Positions 26,184 to 34,404 of a stretch of 64,000 bases of DNA are shown piece by piece; the first letter of the stretch is position 1, and each line of letters opens with the position of its first letter. Below the pieces are notes generated by a model, which did not search any database, was not told the origin of the DNA, and saw only the letters and a program-made list of their open reading frames with translations. A program made the translations under genes and the position numbers. This DNA is from JACKAQ01 sp965227145 (lineage in GTDB: Bacteria; Calditrichota; Calditrichia; RBG-13-44-9; J075): the NCBI GenBank assembly GCA_965227145.1, contig OZ245730.1, positions 6,076,001 through 6,140,000 on the forward strand, read 5' to 3'.

Positions 26184-26534
26184 TCACACCAAAATTTCAT
26201 TCACCATTTGTTTGAGCGCTGCCAGCGATTTGGCAGTGTCGATTTGCGCTGCGCTAATCCGCACCGTCAACTGATCGGCAGTGCGGGAAAATATTGCCGG
26301 AAGCTGCACATCGGAAATCTGGTATCGCGAAATCAGCTCGTCGCGATGCAAAAATTCCACCGGAATCGGCAGGTTTTCGACAAAAATTCGCCATTCATCG
26401 TGCATTTTGTGTGAGTGGGTGATGGCGCACAGCTGGCATTGATAGGTTTCTGGCGATAGCGTTTTGTGCAAATAATCGGTCACTTTGTTGAAAAAACCGC
26501 TGTCTGCATTGTACACAAAAATGATGGCGTCCAT
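26184..26534 (-). CDS. conserved small protein with CxxC, function unknown
   Basis: A 116-residue soluble protein. It has a striking N-terminal strand IIFVYNADSGFFNKVTDYLH, then LSPETYQCQLCAITHSHK with a CxxC that could bind a metal or form a disulfide, and a C-terminal half with strands and a helix. The pattern (F/V)YNAD-G...HK-LSP-TY-C-LC--TH is one I have seen in uncharacterised bacterial proteins, but the role is unknown. Its stop lies 3 bases from the convergent kinase stop, with no terminator between. A terminator for the pentapeptide gene lies upstream. Confidence 0.7.
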   Translation of the reverse strand: MDAIIFVYNADSGFFNKVTDYLHKTLSPETYQCQLCAITHSHKMHDEWRIFVENLPIPVEFLHRDELISRYQISDVQLPAIFSRTADQLTVRISAAQIDTAKSLAALKQMVNEILV

Positions 26535-26544
26535 AATTTACTCC

Positions 26545-26578
26545 AAAAAGAAAAAGCCATCCCGTAAGAGATGGCTTT
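26545..26578 (-). terminator. Rho-independent terminator of the pentapeptide gene
   Basis: On the reverse strand AAGCCATC pairs with GATGGCTT around a short loop and is followed by five T, a C and five more T. It lies 26 bases after the pentapeptide-repeat stop and before the next minus-strand gene. Confidence 0.75.
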
Positions 26579-26603
26579 CGTTTTCTCAATCATAAAATGC
26601 AAA

Positions 26604-27491
26604 TTACATGACAACCAAACCCTCGGTGTTGGCATTTGCCAATTTGTTGGGATTCAGATTGTTGTGAATAAGCACGGCGCGTTGCAAAATCGGATTGGTG
26701 ATGGTGCAGCGTTCAAAACTGCCGCCGACAACCTGCGTTTCGCGCATTACCGGTTTGGACAATTTGCAATTATCGAACAGCGTGTTGCGAATAATTGCTG
26801 TGGCAAAACGACAATTGCGCAGATGGCTGGTTTTATATTCCGTATCGTCAATAATGCAGCCGATAAAATTTGCCTGAATGAGATCGCTCATTACAAAATG
26901 GCAGTTGTAAATCTGGCTGCCGGAGCACAGTGCGTTGTCCAATTTGCTGTCATAAATGCTCAAATTATCGAAATAGCTCATCATAAAATTGCCATCGATA
27001 ATTTGTGCTGCGCGAATTTCCACATTTTTCCAAAACGTATTCTTTAAATCAGCGGATTTCAGATAGAGATTCTCGAATCGGCATTTTTTAACTTTCATCA
27101 AATTGCCTTCCACCAGCGACATATCGACATCCAGAAAATCGGAATCGACGATAATCGCGCCATTGAAAGTGGATTGCATCAATTTTGTATGATGAAATTT
27201 GACGTTCTGGAAAAAGCACCGCTTAAAATTGGCGTTCGTCAAATTGGAATTTTCCAAATTTACATCAATAAAAACGGCACCAGTGAACGAAGCGCTGCGT
27301 AAATCCAGACCGGATAAATCGAAACCTTCCATCACTACTTTGTCCAGCGTAACTGGCGCAACGGAGCTTTCGATGTGTCCACGTAACTTTTTGAGATAAG
27401 CAGGTTTGTCGGGAATATGCTGCCAGCAGTAATGGGTAAACGAAATCGGTTTGAACGGACAGCCTTCGATTGCACATTTGTGATAAGACAT
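26604..27491 (-). CDS. pentapeptide-repeat protein with N-terminal zinc-type motif
   Basis: A 295-residue protein. The first 25 residues contain CAIEGC and then HYCWQH, a Cys/His arrangement resembling a small zinc-binding knuckle. From about residue 50 onward most of the protein follows the A(D/N)LXX pentapeptide pattern (for instance LENSNLTNANFKRCFFQNVKF), which folds into a right-handed quadrilateral helix; some repeats are imperfect. Roles of such proteins vary: gyrase protection, scaffolds or envelope functions. It is in one transcript of its own, with a strong promoter and a terminator. A GGGG run precedes the ATG. Confidence 0.85.
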   Translation of the reverse strand: MSYHKCAIEGCPFKPISFTHYCWQHIPDKPAYLKKLRGHIESSVAPVTLDKVVMEGFDLSGLDLRSASFTGAVFIDVNLENSNLTNANFKRCFFQNVKFHHTKLMQSTFNGAIIVDSDFLDVDMSLVEGNLMKVKKCRFENLYLKSADLKNTFWKNVEIRAAQIIDGNFMMSYFDNLSIYDSKLDNALCSGSQIYNCHFVMSDLIQANFIGCIIDDTEYKTSHLRNCRFATAIIRNTLFDNCKLSKPVMRETQVVGGSFERCTITNPILQRAVLIHNNLNPNKLANANTEGLVVM

Positions 27492-27551
27492 ATTGTGTGA
27501 TCCCCTTTTGAATGGACGCTATTTTCCCAATGTACAGTATTTTAGACCTCA

Positions 27552-27580
27552 ATTATAAAAAATTAATCCACTTATTACAA
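27552..27580 (-). promoter_or_regulatory. sigma70-like promoter of the pentapeptide gene
   Basis: On the reverse strand TTGTAA (27575-27580) and a consensus TATAAT (27552-27557) are separated by 17 bases. The predicted start near 27545 leaves a leader of about 54 bases. Confidence 0.65.
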
Positions 27581-27682
27581 CTACAATCTGAAAAAAAGGT
27601 TTCCCTTTTATCGAAAGTTGGCTATATTGATAAATTTTTTGATCTCAACAGTCACTTTGCGCGCTGTTTACAAAACTTGAAT

Positions 27683-28888
27683 ATGAAAAACCTTGAAATA
27701 AATTATCCCAATTTTACGATGCTGCTGCTTTGTGCAGTTACACCGTGGTCGCTGGCTGCCATGCAAATTGCCCTCGTTTTAGTGATTCTTGCTACCGGCT
27801 ATGCTGTTTTTATTGAACAAAAACGTCCGGTTTTTTTGGGGAAGTTGTGGATGCCGTTGGTTATTTACGGTGTGCTTCTGTTGCTCTCCGCGATTGCCAG
27901 CGATGCGCCACTCATTTCATTAAAAAGCGTTTTCCAGAATGAGTGGGTGTTGCTTGCTGTTCCGGTTGTTTATGTGGCAATTTCGCTCAGTAACAATAAA
28001 TCCGGATTGGTTCACACCCTTCTGGTTTCTGCGGTTTTGGCTGCGGTTTACGGTTTTATCCAATTCTTTATGGGGGTCGAATTTTTCCGGGGGAAACATC
28101 TTGCGCAGATGGGCAACTATTTCCGGGCTACCGGCGGATACAGTTTTTACCTCACTTTTGCCGGAAATCAATTGATGGCGTTTGCCCTCGCATTCGGGTT
28201 TTTGTTGAAACAACCGGGATTTGATCGGCGAAGATTCCAATATGCAGCGATGTGTATCGTGATTCTGGTGAGCATTTTTGCCACTTTTGCCCGCAGTACC
28301 TGGTTGGCATTCGGGCTGATCAGCGTATTGGCTGCGCTGATGATCGACCGGAAATATCTGCTGCCGTTGGGCGGTTTTGCGATTATCGCCGGAATTTCGG
28401 CAGCACTGCTTTTCCCCGAAATCCGGACCCGTTTCGCCAGTATTTTTGATCCGGCACAAAACGAAACACGATTCAATTTATGGCTGACTTCGCTGAATAT
28501 GATCAAAGCGCATCCGGTTTTTGGGATTGGTCCGGGATTTTTCCGACAGTTGTTCGAAACCTACAAAGTGCCAGGTTTTTATGATACGATTGCACATGCG
28601 CACAACGATTATCTCAATCTTGCCGCAAACAGTGGCATTCCGGCGTTACTGGGCTGGATTTGGCTGTGGGTGAGTTGGTTCCGGCAATGCTGGTCCGGAT
28701 TCTCCAATCCCCAAATTACAGTGTTGAACCGCCAAATTATTACCGGAACGATGCTGGCAATAGCCGGAATTCTATTTGCTGCGCTGTTCCAATGCTATTA
28801 CACGGATTTGGAAAATAATATTTTTTGGTGGTTGGTTGCTGTGTTGGGCTATCAGGCAAGTGTGGAACCGGCATCAGTTGAGCAATAA
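27683..28888 (+). CDS. O-antigen ligase-like membrane protein
   Basis: A 401-residue integral membrane protein with about 12 hydrophobic helices and a large loop between late helices. Landmarks of the Wzy_C/WaaL family are YSFYLTFAGNQLMAFALAFG, FARSTWLAFG, the loop GIGPGFFRQLF with its Gly-rich start, and AHAHNDYLNLAANSGIPALLGW (the conserved His region). Family members transfer O-antigen to lipid A core or polymerise glycans at the periplasmic face. I prefer the ATG at 27683; the frame is open from 27512, but that would cross the promoter of the divergent pentapeptide gene. It ends at a bidirectional terminator. Confidence 0.85.
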   Translation: MKNLEINYPNFTMLLLCAVTPWSLAAMQIALVLVILATGYAVFIEQKRPVFLGKLWMPLVIYGVLLLLSAIASDAPLISLKSVFQNEWVLLAVPVVYVAISLSNNKSGLVHTLLVSAVLAAVYGFIQFFMGVEFFRGKHLAQMGNYFRATGGYSFYLTFAGNQLMAFALAFGFLLKQPGFDRRRFQYAAMCIVILVSIFATFARSTWLAFGLISVLAALMIDRKYLLPLGGFAIIAGISAALLFPEIRTRFASIFDPAQNETRFNLWLTSLNMIKAHPVFGIGPGFFRQLFETYKVPGFYDTIAHAHNDYLNLAANSGIPALLGWIWLWVSWFRQCWSGFSNPQITVLNRQIITGTMLAIAGILFAALFQCYYTDLENNIFWWLVAVLGYQASVEPASVEQ

Positions 28889-28921
28889 AAAAAGGCAGCC
28901 AAATCAATTGGCTGCCTTTTG
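28888..28921. terminator. bidirectional terminator between convergent genes
   Basis: AAAGGCAGCCAA pairs with TTGGCTGCCTTT around a five-base loop, with A and T runs on the two sides, so it can stop the ligase-like transcript from the left and the HAD-small-gene transcript from the right. Confidence 0.85.
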
Positions 28922-28944
28922 ATAAACAATTGTTTATTTGCTAT

Positions 28945-29151
28945 TTATGATAGCGAAAAGCGCACATGGCGCATCATTTTTTCAAAATTGATACCGTCAT
29001 CCTGGGCAATTTGCAGCGCTTCCCGCAGATAATATTCATCCAAAGTTTCGTAATAATCCCGCAAATAAAGGATCACCAGATCTTCGGAATCTTTACGGGT
29101 CCACTCACCGCCGATAAATTCCGGTATGCGAAAAAGGTTGGTATTTTGCAC
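28945..29151 (-). CDS. small acidic protein, function unknown
   Basis: A 68-residue cytoplasmic protein rich in Asp, Glu, Tyr and Leu: RIPEFIGGEWTRKDSEDLVIL, a helical YYETLDEYYLREALQIAQDD segment, then FEKMMRHVRFSLS. No membrane helix or catalytic motif is visible. The start is GTG at 29151 with an AGGAAA site seven bases upstream; no in-frame ATG exists. It lies 15 bases after the HAD phosphatase gene on the same strand and before a terminator, so it is the second gene of a two-gene transcript. I do not recognise the family. Confidence 0.6.
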   Translation of the reverse strand: MQNTNLFRIPEFIGGEWTRKDSEDLVILYLRDYYETLDEYYLREALQIAQDDGINFEKMMRHVRFSLS

Positions 29152-29166
29152 GCTGGCATTTCCTTT

Positions 29167-29805
29167 CTAATACATTTTTTTCAAGCTATTCAGGGCTTCA
29201 TCCAAATCATCGGCTATTACATCCGCTTGCTTTAGATGCATTTTGGATAGCGTAGTGGTTAGGGCGATGCAGCGCATCCCGGCATTTTTTGCACTCATGA
29301 CACCGAGCGGTGCATTTTCGATAACCACACATTCGCTCGCTTCAACATCCAGCAATTCTGCGGCGAGCAGATACGGCTCCGGCGCCGGTTTGGGAAACAT
29401 CACGTCATCTGCCGTGATGATGACCATGAATTTGTCCATCAATTTGAATTTTTCAAGAATCTCTATAACGCGTTCGCGTTTGGTGCCGGTTACCAACGCG
29501 GTTTTCATTCCTTTTTCATCAATCCAGTCGAGCAAATCCTGCAAGTTGTGGTAAATTTCTTCATTGCTGATTTGATCGAGGTGATAGCGATTGCGTTCAA
29601 TAATATTGGGGATTTCATAATACGGTAAATTAAATTTCCGTGAAAACTGGTTCGCTAACTCCTCTTCTCCCGAGCCTTCCAGTACGTAAATTTCTTCCGG
29701 TTGAACCTCTATATCGTATTCTGCCAGAGTGCGCCGCCAACCTTCGAAATGATCTTCCATACTTCGAACGATCACGCCATCGAAATCGAATAAGATTGCC
29801 TGCAT
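29167..29805 (-). CDS. HAD-superfamily phosphatase, beta-phosphoglucomutase-like
   Basis: A 212-residue HAD hydrolase with the four motifs: the nucleophile FDFDGVIVRSMEDHFEGW, TALVTGTKRER, PKPAPEPYLLAAELL, and VIENAPLGVMSAKNAGMRCIAL. The helical cap inserted after motif I and the whole length fit the subfamily of beta-phosphoglucomutase and phosphoglycolate phosphatase, so it dephosphorylates or isomerises a sugar phosphate; substrate unknown. Motif IV has VIENA, one acidic residue instead of the common ED pair. The spacing to the next small gene is 15 bases. A hairpin with arms TGTCGC/GCGACA lies 40-65 bases upstream of the ATG. Confidence 0.88.
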   Translation of the reverse strand: MQAILFDFDGVIVRSMEDHFEGWRRTLAEYDIEVQPEEIYVLEGSGEEELANQFSRKFNLPYYEIPNIIERNRYHLDQISNEEIYHNLQDLLDWIDEKGMKTALVTGTKRERVIEILEKFKLMDKFMVIITADDVMFPKPAPEPYLLAAELLDVEASECVVIENAPLGVMSAKNAGMRCIALTTTLSKMHLKQADVIADDLDEALNSLKKMY

Positions 29806-29996
29806 AAATTCCTTCCTCTGTTGCCCTTAAAACCCTTCTCTCAATTATTGTCGCTTAAAAATAGGCGACAGAAAATACGTTAGTAGTGATGCCGCTATCA
29901 TTTGAAAAAATATACATTAAAAAATAGTAATAGCATATAGTGTCGCGGCTCTTTTTTCAATTTTCACTTAAATATACGTTTCGGGCAATAAAAAGT

Positions 29997-30908
29997 TCAC
30001 TGTTTCACATACCGCTGGTACAGCGATTCCAAAATCCCGCGTGAGCGGATGCGATTAATTGTTACACCTTTTTCGTTGAGCCGGTTGCTGAATGCCTGAA
30101 AAACGGATGAATCTGCGACCAACTCTACTATTATAGTATCGGGCGTTTTTTCGCGAATTTCGAACGAAAATTCAGAAAATTCAGTGAGTTGCGGCTCCGC
30201 GGATGCATCCAGCGTTATTAGGTAATTTTCCCGCCGAATGTCATTCAGGCTGAGTTGCTCCTTCAATTCGCCGCGATGCAGGATGACAACCGATGTGCAA
30301 AACCGTTCGATTTCAGCGAGATCGTGCGATGCGTAAACAAAGGTTATGTTTTCCAGCCGGGCGAGAATTTCCCGCAAATCGTTTTGACCGGAGGGATCAA
30401 GCCCGGACATTGGCTCATCGAGCAGCAAAATTTTGGGCTGGTGCAGCAACGCGAGGCAAACCTGCACCCGTTGGCACATGCCTTTGGAAAACTCCGCGAG
30501 CAGCTCATTTCCGACATTGGTAATGTTGGCAAACGCCAGCAATTCCTCAATTCGCGTTGCGGCCTGTGCCTTCGGCATACCGTGCATTTGCGCGGAAAAT
30601 TTCAGCAATTCGCGCGGTGTAAAATTTTCCATGCCCGATTGTCGTTCCGGCAAAAAACCGAGATGCTGGCGCGATTGTTCAGCATCGCGTTCGCCGAGAA
30701 TTTGGATGCTACCGCTATCTGGTCGCAGAAAATTGAGTATCAAACGCAATAGCGTGGTTTTTCCGGAGCCGTTGGCGCCAACCAATCCCACGCGATCACC
30801 TTCGCCAATCGTCAGTGAAAGGTTTCGCAGCGCCGGCGGATCGCCTTTGCGGTAGCTTTTGCTTACATTCTGAATGTCGATGATTGGAATTGTCATCTCG
30901 GAGTCCAT
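29997..30908 (-). CDS. ABC transporter ATP-binding protein
   Basis: A 303-residue ATPase of an export-type ABC system. Walker A is GANGSGKTTLLRL, the signature LLAEFSKGMCQRVQV has an unusual FSKGM in place of LSGGQ, the Walker B is ILLLDEPMSGLDPSG, and the switch His is ASHDLAEIERF. The C-terminal 80 residues form an extension typical of the CcmA/Nat-type group. It is the last gene of a three-gene transcript, starting one base after the permease stop. Together with the other ATPase at the operon's start it would drive the single permease, or the two ATPases form a heterodimer. Confidence 0.9.
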   Translation of the reverse strand: MDSEMTIPIIDIQNVSKSYRKGDPPALRNLSLTIGEGDRVGLVGANGSGKTTLLRLILNFLRPDSGSIQILGERDAEQSRQHLGFLPERQSGMENFTPRELLKFSAQMHGMPKAQAATRIEELLAFANITNVGNELLAEFSKGMCQRVQVCLALLHQPKILLLDEPMSGLDPSGQNDLREILARLENITFVYASHDLAEIERFCTSVVILHRGELKEQLSLNDIRRENYLITLDASAEPQLTEFSEFSFEIREKTPDTIIVELVADSSVFQAFSNRLNEKGVTINRIRSRGILESLYQRYVKQ

Positions 30909-30909
30909 T

Positions 30910-32109
30910 TTAGTTTCGGAAAATTACGCTTTCGCGGGTGAACATTTTCGATGCCAGATACAAACTCAGCAATCCCAATACAAACATCGAGAGATAAACT
31001 TCGCTGAGCAGCAGCACGTCGCGACCGCCGGAAAGCAGGTGTTTGGTTGCCAGCGTCACATTCAAAATGGGGATGAGCGCGGTTTGGGCATTCAGCGTGA
31101 TGCCGGGAACTGTGCCGATAATCCCGGGAATTATCGCGAAAATTACCAGCGGTGAAATGGCGCTTTGCGCCTCTTTATACGTCCGGGTGAACAGCGAAAT
31201 AGACAGCAAAATGCCAGCAAAAAAGATGGCCATCGGCAGCAGCAGCGAGAGCACCATTATCAATGTTTGCCACTCAAAAATATTGAGAATGCTGCGGATA
31301 AACGCATCCGGCAGGCCTTTGGATTGCTGAAAACCGATATACAGCCCGACAATCGAGATGATTGCGGAGAGCAATCCGCTGAGCACAACCACGCCAAATT
31401 TGCCGAGCAAAATGCTGTAGCGGCTGGCGGGGGTGGTGAGCAGCGTTTCCATCGTGTGGCGTTCTTTTTCGCCGGCGGCGAGATCGATGGCGGGATACAT
31501 GCTGCCCAAAAAGCAGAACAGGATAAAAATGTATGGCAAAAATCCGCCGATCACGCTGCCGAATTTTTCCCGTTCGCTGGCAATGTTCACTTCGTCAAAT
31601 GCCAGAACTTCTACCATGTTTTTGTCGATTTGCAGTGCGGAAAAACGATCCGCAAGTAGTTGTTTTTCAAAATCTTCCGCGCGGCTGCGCAGCCGGTTGC
31701 GAAGCACGCTGAGGTTTTCCGCAGCTTTGAAAAACAGCTGCAGATTCCCGGCGCGATACGCATCGATTTGCGCATCAAATTGCGATTCGAAAACAAATGC
31801 GCCATCCAGCTTTCCCGCCAGAATGCGCGACCGGATGCTGTCTTCAGGCACATCTTGTTGCAGTTCGATGCCGTCGTCATCCGCCAGAATTTGCGTCAGT
31901 CGCTGCGCCTGCGCGTTGCCGTTGGCGATCACGGCAACCTGCAATTTTGCGGCTTCGGCTTTCTGGATCTGGCTTTGCGTTACGCCGGTGATCACCGTCA
32001 TTATCACCGGAAACAGCAGCAGCGGAAATATGATCATCGTGATAATCGTCCGGCGATCCCGCAGGGTGTGGGTCAGTTCTTTTTTGAAAATAGTCCATGC
32101 GCTGTTCAT
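30910..32109 (-). CDS. ABC-2 type permease (NatB-like)
   Basis: A 399-residue membrane protein with an N-terminal membrane helix (TIITMIIFPLLLFPVIM), a large extracytoplasmic loop of about 130 residues, and six hydrophobic helices in the second half, the usual layout of NatB/YhaP-type ABC-2 permeases. Motifs include AAGEKERHTMETLLTTPASR, a family landmark after the second helix. These exporters move sodium, drugs or peptides; the substrate here is unknown. It overlaps the preceding ATPase gene by four bases and ends one base before the second ATPase, so all three form a tight operon. Confidence 0.9.
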   Translation of the reverse strand: MNSAWTIFKKELTHTLRDRRTIITMIIFPLLLFPVIMTVITGVTQSQIQKAEAAKLQVAVIANGNAQAQRLTQILADDDGIELQQDVPEDSIRSRILAGKLDGAFVFESQFDAQIDAYRAGNLQLFFKAAENLSVLRNRLRSRAEDFEKQLLADRFSALQIDKNMVEVLAFDEVNIASEREKFGSVIGGFLPYIFILFCFLGSMYPAIDLAAGEKERHTMETLLTTPASRYSILLGKFGVVVLSGLLSAIISIVGLYIGFQQSKGLPDAFIRSILNIFEWQTLIMVLSLLLPMAIFFAGILLSISLFTRTYKEAQSAISPLVIFAIIPGIIGTVPGITLNAQTALIPILNVTLATKHLLSGGRDVLLLSEVYLSMFVLGLLSLYLASKMFTRESVIFRN

Positions 32110-32882
32110 GATGCGGGTTCCTCCATTTCGATGATGCGAATAAACGCGTCCACCAGCGAGGCGTCCGGCATTTTTGCGGCGAAATCGCTGTAGGTGCCGC
32201 TAAATTTCAATTTGCCTTTGTGGATGATCGCCAGATCGTCGCTGAGCAAGCTCACTTCGCCCATGATGTGCGTGGAAAAAATGATGGTTTTCCCGGCTTC
32301 GCGCTGCTCTTTGATGAGTTGGATAATCGATTTTGCGGAGATCACGTCCAGTCCGGCGGTCGGTTCGTCGAACACGATCACTTTCGGATCGTGGATGAGC
32401 GTTCGCGCAATCGATACTTTTTGGCGCATCCCGGTGGAGAGCTTGGCAATTCTGCGATCCGCAAATTCAGCAATATTGAGACGTTTGAAAATTTCGTCGC
32501 GGCGTTGCCGGAAGGTGGCAGCGGGCAGATCGTATAAATCTGCGAAAAATTTGAGCAATTCGGCGGGCGTCAGCCGGTCGTACAAACCGGTTGCACCAGT
32601 CAAAAATCCGAGTTGGCGACGCACATCCTGCGGCTGTTTGGCAACGTCGAATCCGTTGACCTGAATGCTACCGCTGTCCGGCTGGAGCATCGTGGCGATC
32701 ATCCGCAGCGTGGTGGTTTTGCCGGCACCGTTTGGTCCGAGCAGCGTAAACACGCGTCCCGGCTGGCAGGTGAAGCTGACGCCATCGACCGCAGCGATGG
32801 TATTTGGCGAACCCGGCGGCATTTTTTTGCGCTGCTCGCGGGTCACTTTGAACGATTTTCGTAACTGTTGAACGTCGATCAT
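32106..32882 (-). CDS. ABC transporter ATP-binding protein (NatA-like)
   Basis: A 258-residue ATPase for the adjacent ABC-2 permease. Walker A is GPNGAGKTTTLRMI, the signature is IAKLSTGMRQKVSIARTL, Walker B VIVFDEPTAGLDVIS, and the switch His FSTHIMGEV. The signature form LSTGM and the total length match NatA. It starts the operon at an ATG at 32882, with a GAGGAAAC purine stretch upstream. I could not identify a convincing promoter in the 200 bases before it. Confidence 0.92.
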   Translation of the reverse strand: MIDVQQLRKSFKVTREQRKKMPPGSPNTIAAVDGVSFTCQPGRVFTLLGPNGAGKTTTLRMIATMLQPDSGSIQVNGFDVAKQPQDVRRQLGFLTGATGLYDRLTPAELLKFFADLYDLPAATFRQRRDEIFKRLNIAEFADRRIAKLSTGMRQKVSIARTLIHDPKVIVFDEPTAGLDVISAKSIIQLIKEQREAGKTIIFSTHIMGEVSLLSDDLAIIHKGKLKFSGTYSDFAAKMPDASLVDAFIRIIEMEEPAS

Positions 32883-33089
32883 TTGTGGGTTTCCTCTGTT
32901 TCCGATACATCAGAAAAGAACGAATTTGGAACGGCAATGTTGCTGTTTTTTATATTTTTAGCAATAGATTTTGGACGATTCGCGATATTTTGGACGGTTC
33001 GTTAACCGTGCCTATGTGTTCAGGTTGCGACCGTTCCGACGCTAATGAATTTACCAAAATTGGGGAAACGGGCAAATTTTTGCGGGCAA

Positions 33090-34397
33090 TTATTGATCGC
33101 GGTTGCGCGAGCGGATGTTGCGGAGCAGCCGGAAATCGCTGCGGCGAATGAGCAACAACGATCGCAGCGATGCGCGGTTGCTCTGGCGATAAATCACCAG
33201 CGCCAAAATTGCCGCTGCGCCATACGAAATGCTCGATGCCAGCGCCGCGCCCAAAATCCCGATGCGGGGAATCAGCAACAAATTCAGCGACAGATTGATC
33301 AAAAAATTGGCGAGATTGACTGCCAAATTGAGGTGCGGTTTTCCGCTGGCAGCGAAATCTGCGAGCAGCAATTTGATGATCACTGCGGCAATCATTCCCG
33401 GCAGCAATGCCAGCAGCGGCGGCACAGATTTTTCGAACGCTTCGCCGAAAAACAGCGGCACGAAAAAAGGCGCAACGATCGCCAATACCGCAATTCCGGC
33501 GACAATCACCAATAGATTCACCCGTAAAATGGCCGGCACTTTTTCGCGCTGGGCAGCAGTTCTGGCGGCGGCGGGCACCAGCACGGTTTCAGTAGCGCCG
33601 GCAAAATAGAGCAGCCGCTCCACAATCATCACCGCGACGTAATACCACCCGACATCCGTTTGCGTGCAAAAATAACCCACCAAAAAAATATCCTGCCGGA
33701 AAATGAGAAATTCCAGCAATCGCGCGCCCATCATGCGGCTGCCGTAACGCAGCGATTCGCGAACAATTTCCCGGCTGAACCGGATTTTCACCGGCAAAAT
33801 ATCGCGGAACCAAATGTAAATTCCCGGAGCAAGCCAGGAAATGCCGTAAGTTATCAGCGCGGTTGTCGCGGTTAGTTTGCCGGAAAAATAGAACAGCAGC
33901 AGCGCGATCAAATACACCACCGGACGAAACAGCAGGTTGCCGTTGTATCGCCAATAGTGCTGCCGGCCGAGCCAGATATTGCCGCCGTATTCATGGAGAA
34001 TTGCCGCGAACAGCAGAAAAATGCACCAGTACGCGTTGGTTTCCGCGAGCGGAATTTCGGCGGGATCGAACAGCAGTTGCAGTCCGCCAAATTGCACAAT
34101 TGCAGCAATCAGCAACGAGCCGGACAGATAAACCAGCGCGCCGAGCGGCAACAGCGTGCCCAAAAAATCGCGTTCGGGAAAGCGGCGATTGCCCACAAAA
34201 TATAAAATCGCGGATTCCTGCCCGAGTCCGCAGCTTTTGTTGATGGCATCTGCGAGCATCAAAAATGTGGCCATCACGCCGAGCGCTTCCGGTCCCAGCC
34301 AGCGGGAAACCAGCACGTTGTTGAACACCACCATCGCGAAAATGGCGATGCGCACGGCAAATGTTTGGGCAATATTTCGGGCGATGGAGGTTTGCAA
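33090..34397 (-). CDS. polysaccharide flippase (Wzx/MATE-like)
   Basis: A membrane protein of about 435 residues with 12-14 hydrophobic helices of the oligosaccharide flippase group. Landmarks are the N-terminal FNNVLVSRWLGPEALGVMATFL and GLGQESAILYFVG, and the C-terminal helix IPRIGILGAALASSISYGAAA, both usual in Wzx-like exporters that carry lipid-linked glycans across the inner membrane. The start is uncertain: the frame is open to 34523, which would overlap the glycosyltransferase by 119 bases; I place it at a TTG at 34397, just behind the upstream stop, without a clear ribosome site. The pair forms a glycan operon. Confidence 0.82.
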   Translation of the reverse strand: MQTSIARNIAQTFAVRIAIFAMVVFNNVLVSRWLGPEALGVMATFLMLADAINKSCGLGQESAILYFVGNRRFPERDFLGTLLPLGALVYLSGSLLIAAIVQFGGLQLLFDPAEIPLAETNAYWCIFLLFAAILHEYGGNIWLGRQHYWRYNGNLLFRPVVYLIALLLFYFSGKLTATTALITYGISWLAPGIYIWFRDILPVKIRFSREIVRESLRYGSRMMGARLLEFLIFRQDIFLVGYFCTQTDVGWYYVAVMIVERLLYFAGATETVLVPAAARTAAQREKVPAILRVNLLVIVAGIAVLAIVAPFFVPLFFGEAFEKSVPPLLALLPGMIAAVIIKLLLADFAASGKPHLNLAVNLANFLINLSLNLLLIPRIGILGAALASSISYGAAAILALVIYRQSNRASLRSLLLIRRSDFRLLRNIRSRNRDQ

Positions 34398-34404
34398 TTG
34401 CGGT

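Noticed and set aside
27512..27682. An N-terminal extension of the O-antigen-ligase-like protein
   Set aside because: The region contains the consensus promoter of the divergent pentapeptide gene, and the membrane protein begins at 27683.
29849..29870. A TGTCGC/GCGACA hairpin as terminator of the ABC operon
   Set aside because: Only six-base arms with no T-run on either strand after the stem; it may be chance or a weak operator.
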